Assembly: GCA_027214345.1 (NCBI GenBank)
Contig: JAPWHR010000002.1
Location: 512,301 to 576,300, forward strand
Length of the DNA stretch: 64,000 nucleotides
Origin: Comamonadaceae bacterium G21597-S1
Lineage (GTDB): Bacteria; Pseudomonadota; Gammaproteobacteria; Burkholderiales; Burkholderiaceae_C
Direction: 5' to 3'
This document shows positions 59,392 through 64,000 of the stretch, piece after piece (the first letter of the stretch is position 1; each line of letters starts with the position of its first letter). The position numbers and the translations under genes were made by a program. The notes under the pieces are model-generated. The model was not told the origin of the DNA, did not search any database, and saw nothing but the letters and a program-made list of their open reading frames with translations.

Positions 59392-60021
59392 ATGACGACC
59401 CACGATGACCTCTCGGCCGCAGCGAGCCCGGCGCAGGTGCTGGACTATTGGTTCGGCGACGCGCTGGAGCACGGCTGGCCCAGCCAGAGCCGCAGCGCCT
59501 TGTGGTTCGGCGGCGGCAAGGCCCAGGATGCCGAGATCACGGAGCGATTCGGCGCCCGCGTCGAGCAGGCCCTGGCCGATGGCCTGGCGCACTGGGAAAA
59601 CACACCGCTCGAACGGCTGGCATTGGTGGTCGTGCTCGACCAGTTCACGCGCAACGTGTTCCGCGGCCAGGCGCGGGCGTTCGCCGGGGACGCGCGGGCC
59701 CAGCGCCTGGTGTCGGACGCGCTGCAACGCGGCTGGCAGACCGAACTGCCGCTGGCGTGCGCGGTCTTCCTGCTGATGCCGCTGATGCATGCGGAAGACC
59801 TCGCGCTGCAGGACGAATGCGTGCGCCGTTTCCAGCAGTTGCACGACGGTGCGCCGCCGGAGCGTCGGCAGGACCTGCAAGGCCATCTCAGGTTCGCCCG
59901 CGAGCACCGGGACATCATTGCGCGTTTCGGCCGTTTCCCGTACCGCAACGCGGCCATGGGCCGCACCAGCAGCGCGCAGGAAATGGAATTCCTGCGCGAC
60001 GGCCCTCGATTCGGCCAGTGA
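59392..60021 (+). CDS. DUF924 family protein
   Basis: A 209-aa soluble, mostly helical protein. It starts 'AQVLDYWFGDALEHGWPSQS' and carries 'RLALVVVLDQFTRNVFRGQA' and 'FLLMPLMHAEDLALQDECVR' with 'HRDIIARFGRFPYRNAAMGR', the standard DUF924 motifs. Family members have a tetratricopeptide-like helical fold; no biochemical role is established. The ATG at 59392 has AAGGAGCTATC as its ribosome site. It follows the LytTR regulator by 32 bp and is probably part of the same transcript. Confidence 0.9.
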   Translation: MTTHDDLSAAASPAQVLDYWFGDALEHGWPSQSRSALWFGGGKAQDAEITERFGARVEQALADGLAHWENTPLERLALVVVLDQFTRNVFRGQARAFAGDARAQRLVSDALQRGWQTELPLACAVFLLMPLMHAEDLALQDECVRRFQQLHDGAPPERRQDLQGHLRFAREHRDIIARFGRFPYRNAAMGRTSSAQEMEFLRDGPRFGQ

Positions 60022-60131
60022 CCGGCGAACGCCTGCGCCATGCCCGCGGCCGTGGTACAGGCCGGCGGCGGCGACGACCCGGCACGTGCCGGGAATGCGC
60101 GTGGGCCACGGCGCGGTGGCCGACCGCCCCC

Positions 60132-60137
60132 TAGAAT
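60132..60137 (+). promoter_or_regulatory. TAGAAT -10 box of glnS
   Basis: TAGAAT ends 7 bp before the glnS ATG, so transcription would begin almost at the start codon. This is the third near-leaderless arrangement in the window with the same hexamer. Confidence 0.5.
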
Positions 60138-60144
60138 CCGGTGC

Positions 60145-61971
60145 ATGAGCACGCCCCCTTCCAAGCCCGCAAAAAACACGGCGCCGGCCGCCGCGGAACC
60201 CGCCAAACCGAGCAATTTCCTGCGCCAGATCATCGAGTCCGACCTGGCAAACGGTGTCAACGCGTCGCGCCGCTGGGGCGGCAGCCCGGGCGACGGCGCC
60301 CATCACGCCGCCGGAGGGCCCGATCCGGCCCGCATCCGCACCCGCTTCCCACCCGAACCCAATGGCTACCTGCACATCGGACACGCCAAGAGCATCTGCC
60401 TGAACTTCGGGCTGGCACAGGAATACGGCGGCGTGTGCCATCTGCGCTTTGACGACACCAATCCGGAGAAGGAGGACAAGGAGTTCGTCGACGCCATCGT
60501 CGACACCGTGCACTGGCTCGGTTTTGACTGGGAGGCACATGGCTGCAAGCACCTGTACCACGCCAGCGACTATTTCGACTTCATGTACCGCGCGGCCGAG
60601 TACCTGATCACCGCCGGCCATGCCTACGTTGACGAGCAGAGCGCCGAAGAGATCCGCATCAACCGGGGTGACTTCTCGCGCCCCGGGGTTGACAGCCCGT
60701 TCCGCAACCGCTCGCCCCAGGAGAACCTGACGCGTTTTCGCGAGATGCGTGATGGCGGGCACCTCGATGGCAGCATGGTGTTGCGCGCCAGGATCGACAT
60801 GGCCAGCCCCAACATCAACATGCGCGACCCGACCATCTACCGGATCCGCCGCGCCCCGCACCACAACACCGGCGACAAATGGTGCATCTACCCGATGTAT
60901 GCCTATGCCCATCCGATCGAGGATGCACTCGAGCAGATCACGCACAGCATCTGCACGCTGGAATTCGAAGACCAGCGTCCCTGGTACGACTGGGTGCTGG
61001 CACGGCTGATCGAAGGCGGCCTGCTGCAGGCCCCGCCGCCGCGGCAATACGAATTCGCGCGCCTGAACCTGACCTACGTGATCACCAGCAAGCGCAAGCT
61101 CGCCGCACTGGTCTACGACCACAAGGTCAGCGGCTGGGACGATCCGCGCATGCCCACGCTGGTCGGCTTGCGTCGGCGCGGCTACACGCCCGAGAGCATC
61201 CGGCTGCTGGCCGAGCGCGCCGGCACCAGCAAGGCGGGCGGCTGGACCGACTACAGCTCGCTCGAAGGCTGCCTGCGCGAGACACTGGAGGAAGTCGCGC
61301 CGCGGGCCATGGCCGTGCTCGACCCGATCAAGCTGGTGATCAGCAACTGGGACGCGGTCATCGGCGTGGATGCCGACGGCAACGGCAGGCTCGACGACTG
61401 CAGCGCCCCGGTCCATCCGCACCGGCCCGAGCTCGGTCGGCGGCAGTTCGCGATGGGCAGCGAGGTCTGGATCGAACGCGGCGACTTCATGGAGACGCCG
61501 TCCAAGGGATTCTTCCGGCTGTACCCCGGCAACAAGGTGCGGCTCAAGTACGGCCATGTCATCGAGTGCACCGGTTGCAGCAAAGGGCCCGACGGTGCCG
61601 TCACCGCCGTGCACGCGACGCTGATTCCGGACACCAAGAGCGGTACGCCGGGTTCGGACAACATCAAGGTCAAAGGGGTCATCACCTGGGTCGGCGTATC
61701 GGACGGCCTGCCGGCCGAGGTGCGGCTGTACGACCGGCTGTTCACCGAACCCCAGCCCGATGCCGGCGGACGCGATTTCCTGGCCAGCCTGAACCCGGAC
61801 AGCCTGCGCGTGGTCCAGGCCATCGTCGAGCCCTCGCTGGCCCAGGCGCAGCCGGACGACAGGTTCCAGTTCGAACGCCACGGCTATTTCGTCGCCGACC
61901 GGGTCGACCACACACCGGCCAAGCCGGTGTTCAACCTGTCGGTGGGACTCAAGGACACCTGGGCCAAATAA
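60145..61971 (+). CDS. glnS: Glutaminyl-tRNA synthetase
   Basis: A 608-aa class I synthetase, slightly longer than the 550-aa norm. Residues 1-20 are a low-complexity Ala/Pro/Lys tail that precedes the conserved 'SNFLRQIIESDLANG'. HIGH motif 'PNGYLHIGHAKSICLNFGLA', 'LRFDDTNPEKEDKEFVDAIV' and the KMSKS-like 'YVITSKRKLAALV' are intact. The C-terminal anticodon-binding beta-barrels include 'IERGDFMETPSKGFFRLYPG'. It charges tRNA-Gln with glutamine directly. The start at 60145 is supported by the adjacent -10 box. Confidence 0.97.
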   Translation: MSTPPSKPAKNTAPAAAEPAKPSNFLRQIIESDLANGVNASRRWGGSPGDGAHHAAGGPDPARIRTRFPPEPNGYLHIGHAKSICLNFGLAQEYGGVCHLRFDDTNPEKEDKEFVDAIVDTVHWLGFDWEAHGCKHLYHASDYFDFMYRAAEYLITAGHAYVDEQSAEEIRINRGDFSRPGVDSPFRNRSPQENLTRFREMRDGGHLDGSMVLRARIDMASPNINMRDPTIYRIRRAPHHNTGDKWCIYPMYAYAHPIEDALEQITHSICTLEFEDQRPWYDWVLARLIEGGLLQAPPPRQYEFARLNLTYVITSKRKLAALVYDHKVSGWDDPRMPTLVGLRRRGYTPESIRLLAERAGTSKAGGWTDYSSLEGCLRETLEEVAPRAMAVLDPIKLVISNWDAVIGVDADGNGRLDDCSAPVHPHRPELGRRQFAMGSEVWIERGDFMETPSKGFFRLYPGNKVRLKYGHVIECTGCSKGPDGAVTAVHATLIPDTKSGTPGSDNIKVKGVITWVGVSDGLPAEVRLYDRLFTEPQPDAGGRDFLASLNPDSLRVVQAIVEPSLAQAQPDDRFQFERHGYFVADRVDHTPAKPVFNLSVGLKDTWAK

Positions 61972-62101
61972 CACGGCGCACGCGGCTGCGCCGGTGCAGG
62001 AACGGGCCGCCGGCCTGGTCGGATGGCCCGCGCCGCGATGCGGGACTATAGTGGGGCCGAGCGCCGGCGGGCCGTCCGCCGACGGCATGCGGAGACACAC
62101 C

Positions 62102-62410
62102 ATGGCCAAGTTGTACGCGATCTACCAGCAACCCGCCGATCGGGCGGCGTTCGACACCTACTATTTCGAGACCCACGTGCCGCTGGCGAAGACGATTCCC
62201 GGATTGCGCGCTTATGAGGTCACGCGGGGCGAGGTGATGGGCATGGCCGGCAAACACGCGGTCTACCTGGTCGCGACCTTGTCGTTCGATTCGATGGCCG
62301 CGATCACCGAGGCCATGGCCTCACCCGAGGGGCGGGCCACCGCCGCGGATCTGGCCAACTTCGCCAGCGCCGGCGTCGACGTGATGATGGGTGACACCGC
62401 AACCATCTGA
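62102..62410 (+). CDS. EthD-family small protein
   Basis: A 102-aa ferredoxin-like alpha/beta-barrel protein. 'MAKLYAIYQQPADRAAFDTY' is followed by 'YFETHVPLAKTIPGLRAYEV', which contains the conserved His and Pro of the EthD/dimeric barrel family, and 'AVYLVATLSFDSMAAITEAM'. Such proteins are usually dimeric, often stress- or degradation-linked, with few proven reactions. It lies 130 bp after glnS and has its own start region. Confidence 0.88.
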   Translation: MAKLYAIYQQPADRAAFDTYYFETHVPLAKTIPGLRAYEVTRGEVMGMAGKHAVYLVATLSFDSMAAITEAMASPEGRATAADLANFASAGVDVMMGDTATI

Positions 62411-62627
62411 GGCGCGGCAAACGCTGTAGTCACCCCTGCGCGCAGCCGCAACGGCGCGGTGGCAGCCACCGCATGCAGCCGGCACTAGGCTGCACGCTCT
62501 AGGAAAAGCGGCCGCTCTAGGGTGCGGCCACTAGGCCGCTTCGGGACAATTCGGACCTGTTGCTGGATGCGGGCTCGCCCCGCTCCCCGGCAAGACCCAT
62601 TTCTGTCACCCTCGTCAAGGAACCGCC

Positions 62628-63281
62628 ATGAGCAACAAGAACCTCTCCACCGTCACCACCGATCTGATCGAGTCCTATGGCAACACCGCCAGGAACGTGA
62701 TCCAGGCCTATCGCGTGGGCAACCAGCGCGCGGTGCAGTTCGTCGACCAGCGCTGGGAAAAGGCCTTGCAGCAATCGTCCCGGCAATTGCGCGTCGACGT
62801 GCGCAAGAACGCGCTCGCGGCCCAGAAGACGATCAGCGGCATGTACATCAAGGGCATCGACCTGACCTCCAATGGTGCCGACGTCATGGTCAACAAGGCC
62901 GTCGAGCTGGCCGGCAAAGGTGTGCAGCAGGTGGCAGCCAACGCCAGCGCCTTCGAAAAGCGCACCGGCGTCGCAACCCTGAACAGCCTGGCCAAGGCCA
63001 CCGTGCCGGCCGCCATCGTCGTCGGCAACCTGGCGGGCAAGCTGGAGCAAGGTTCGAGCAGCCTGGCCAACACCGTCGCGGGCAAGAACGCCAAGGTCAA
63101 GGTCGCCACCGTCAAGCGCAGCACGGCACGCAAGGCCGTCAAGGCCAAGCCGGCCAAGGCCAAGCGCACGCCGGCCCGTCGCACCGCCGTCAAGACCGCC
63201 GCACCCAAAGCCGCGGTGCGCAAGACCCCGGTTCGCAAGACCGCCGCGACCAAGGCCGCGGCCGCCAGCGCAGCAGCCTGA
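62628..63281 (+). CDS. Phasin-like protein with histone-H1-like basic tail
   Basis: A 217-aa protein. Residues 1-140 are helical and phasin-like: 'TTDLIESYGNTARNVIQAYR', 'FVDQRWEKALQQSSRQLRVD' and 'LAKATVPAAIVVGNLAGKLE'. From about residue 150 the tail is Lys/Ala/Arg-rich: 'KRSTARKAVKAKPAKAKRTP' and 'APKAAVRKTPVRKTAATKAA'. It resembles PHA-granule proteins of the PhaM type, in which a basic tail binds DNA and links granules to the nucleoid. No PHA synthase is in the window. The ribosome site AAGGAACC precedes ATG 62628; two strong hairpins follow. Confidence 0.75.
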   Translation: MSNKNLSTVTTDLIESYGNTARNVIQAYRVGNQRAVQFVDQRWEKALQQSSRQLRVDVRKNALAAQKTISGMYIKGIDLTSNGADVMVNKAVELAGKGVQQVAANASAFEKRTGVATLNSLAKATVPAAIVVGNLAGKLEQGSSSLANTVAGKNAKVKVATVKRSTARKAVKAKPAKAKRTPARRTAVKTAAPKAAVRKTPVRKTAATKAAAASAAA

Positions 63282-63290
63282 CCGGCCGAG

Positions 63291-63314
63291 CGCATCGGGC
63301 GCACGCCCGATGCG
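63291..63314 (+). terminator. First hairpin after the phasin-like gene
   Basis: A perfect 10-bp inverted repeat CGCATCGGGC/GCCCGATGCG with loop GCAC begins 9 bp after the stop. There is no T tract, so it is the upstream half of a double hairpin, perhaps an RNA stabiliser. Confidence 0.6.
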
Positions 63315-63327
63315 GCGTCCCCAATCA

Positions 63328-63360
63328 CGACGGCCGGTTTTCCGGCCGTCGTCGTTTGGT
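63328..63360 (+). terminator. Intrinsic terminator after the phasin-like gene
   Basis: A perfect 10-bp stem CGACGGCCGG/CCGGCCGTCG with a TTTT loop is followed by TCGTTTGG. It is the main terminator of the phasin-like gene. Confidence 0.7.
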
Positions 63361-63453
63361 GCGATGATCGGGCTCCACCAAGGCCTGAAACACCGAACAC
63401 TGCCCCACGCCACTGGAATCGCGCCCCCCGACAGGGCGGCGGCAACCAGGGCC

Positions 63454-64000
63454 ATGAAGGGCGGCCACGACATGCTGCGCACGCCCGAACGATTCACTCC
63501 CCTGCTGCAGGACCAGCACCACCCGAGCCCGGTCAACCTGGTCTTCTGTGGCGACACCGTGCTGGTACGCGACGCCGACCTGCAACTGCATCTGGACATC
63601 ACCGCACATCCCATGCCGTTCGCCGGAGACTTCCAGCCGGTCGGCATGTTCGACGGCCGGTATTTCCGGGTCACCTGGCTGGCCAGCGGCAGCGCGCCAG
63701 CGCCCGGTCATCAATGGCGCAAGCTGCGTTCGCTGTTTGGCGTGATCGACGACGCCTTGCTGGCCATCACCGGCCGTGCCTTCCAGATCGTCGAATGGGC
63801 GCGCACCCACCGCTTCTGCGGCGCCTGCGGATGCGCAACCGTGCCGGTTCCGGGCGAGCGCTGCGTACGTTGTCCGCAATGCGGGCACCAGGCCTATCCG
63901 CGTATTTCGCCGGCCATGATGGTGCTGATCCAGCGCGGCGACGCCATCCTGCTGGCACGCCACCTGAACTCGCCCAGCGGCTTCTTCACCGCGCTGGCCG
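63454..64000 (+). CDS. nudC: NADH pyrophosphatase (NudC), 5' part (runs off window)
   Basis: About 182 codons from 63454 (or 63472, MLRTPERFTPLLQDQHHPSP). N-terminal domain to about residue 115, then the zinc ribbon 'FCGACGCATVPVPGERCVRC' with 'PQCGHQAYPRISPAMMVLI' directly following, four Cys of the NudC zinc site. The Nudix domain begins at 'MMVLIQRGDAILLARH' and is cut before the Nudix box. NudC hydrolyses NADH and removes NAD caps from RNA. The Tyr-Pro-Arg-Ile-Ser-Pro segment after the ribbon is diagnostic. Confidence 0.9.
   Translation, partial: MKGGHDMLRTPERFTPLLQDQHHPSPVNLVFCGDTVLVRDADLQLHLDITAHPMPFAGDFQPVGMFDGRYFRVTWLASGSAPAPGHQWRKLRSLFGVIDDALLAITGRAFQIVEWARTHRFCGACGCATVPVPGERCVRCPQCGHQAYPRISPAMMVLIQRGDAILLARHLNSPSGFFTALA

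Noticed and set aside
59386-62109. 907-codon open frame antisense to glnS and DUF924
   Set aside because: Antisense to two certain genes, and the predicted protein is low-complexity with no domain. Long antisense frames are expected at this GC content (others lie opposite oiaK, apnL, the ATPases and mutS).
62506-62520. NotI/XbaI-like polylinker sequence (GCGGCCGCTCTAG) suggesting vector contamination
   Set aside because: The flanks do not continue as any common polylinker, and genuine genes surround the site. The match is short and GC-rich.

Overview
The window is high-GC DNA with dense, overlapping operons. It looks like a Burkholderiales chromosome (Alcaligenaceae- or Comamonadaceae-like). 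Support for this comes from two Bug-type tripartite tricarboxylate receptors, CaiB-type CoA transferases, several TRAP importers and RbsABC-type sugar importers, and a Burkholderiales-style GlnS, MutS and Anbu set. No rRNA, tRNA or CRISPR array was seen.

Layout. 1-7.5 kb: acyl-CoA and organic-acid genes (GST, CaiB/BaiF transferase, two Bug receptors, acyl-CoA dehydrogenase, enoyl-CoA hydratase, DoxX). 7.7-20.6 kb: a LysR gene, then what appears to be a complete D-apiose catabolic locus, all on the minus strand: apnO, sugar-binding protein, DUF2291 lipoprotein, ABC ATPase, permease, apsD, a GntR regulator, apnL, oiaX (a RuBisCO-like protein, RLP) and oiaK. The predicted route is D-apiose import, oxidation to apionolactone (ApsD), hydrolysis (ApnL), oxidoisomerisation to 3-oxo-isoapionate (ApnO), phosphorylation (OiaK), and carbon-carbon cleavage by OiaX.

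20.95-27.5 kb: a second locus of the same kind on the plus strand, built on a TRAP importer (dctPQM), a VOC protein, a second RLP and a second DUF1537 kinase. It is decaying. The lacI-type regulator and dctP are fused head-to-head with both 5' ends missing, and the RLP is split by a 177-bp hairpin-rich element. A third, very short oiaX fragment lies at 27.5 kb.

27.6-38.9 kb: an island-like block. It is bounded by two diverged direct repeats of about 530 bp, 10.84 kb apart, each carrying the 3' end of an IclR-like gene plus the mutS leader and first codons. Between them lie a Fic protein, truncated IS21 and IS481 genes, a five-gene operon (amidohydrolase, sugar ABC importer, HpaI-type aldolase) of unknown substrate, and two overlapping IclR-type regulators, one of which carries a periplasmic-binding-protein-like sensor instead of the usual IclR domain. 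mutS follows.

41.6-64 kb: a TRAP operon with its own CoA ligase and crotonase; a duplicated-domain periplasmic protein; Anbu peptidase; alpha/beta hydrolases; uppP; a MacA/MacB-type exporter whose adaptor carries two extra LTxxQ-like modules; small membrane proteins; a LytS/LytTR two-component pair; DUF924; glnS; EthD; a phasin-like protein with a histone-H1-like tail; and the start of nudC.
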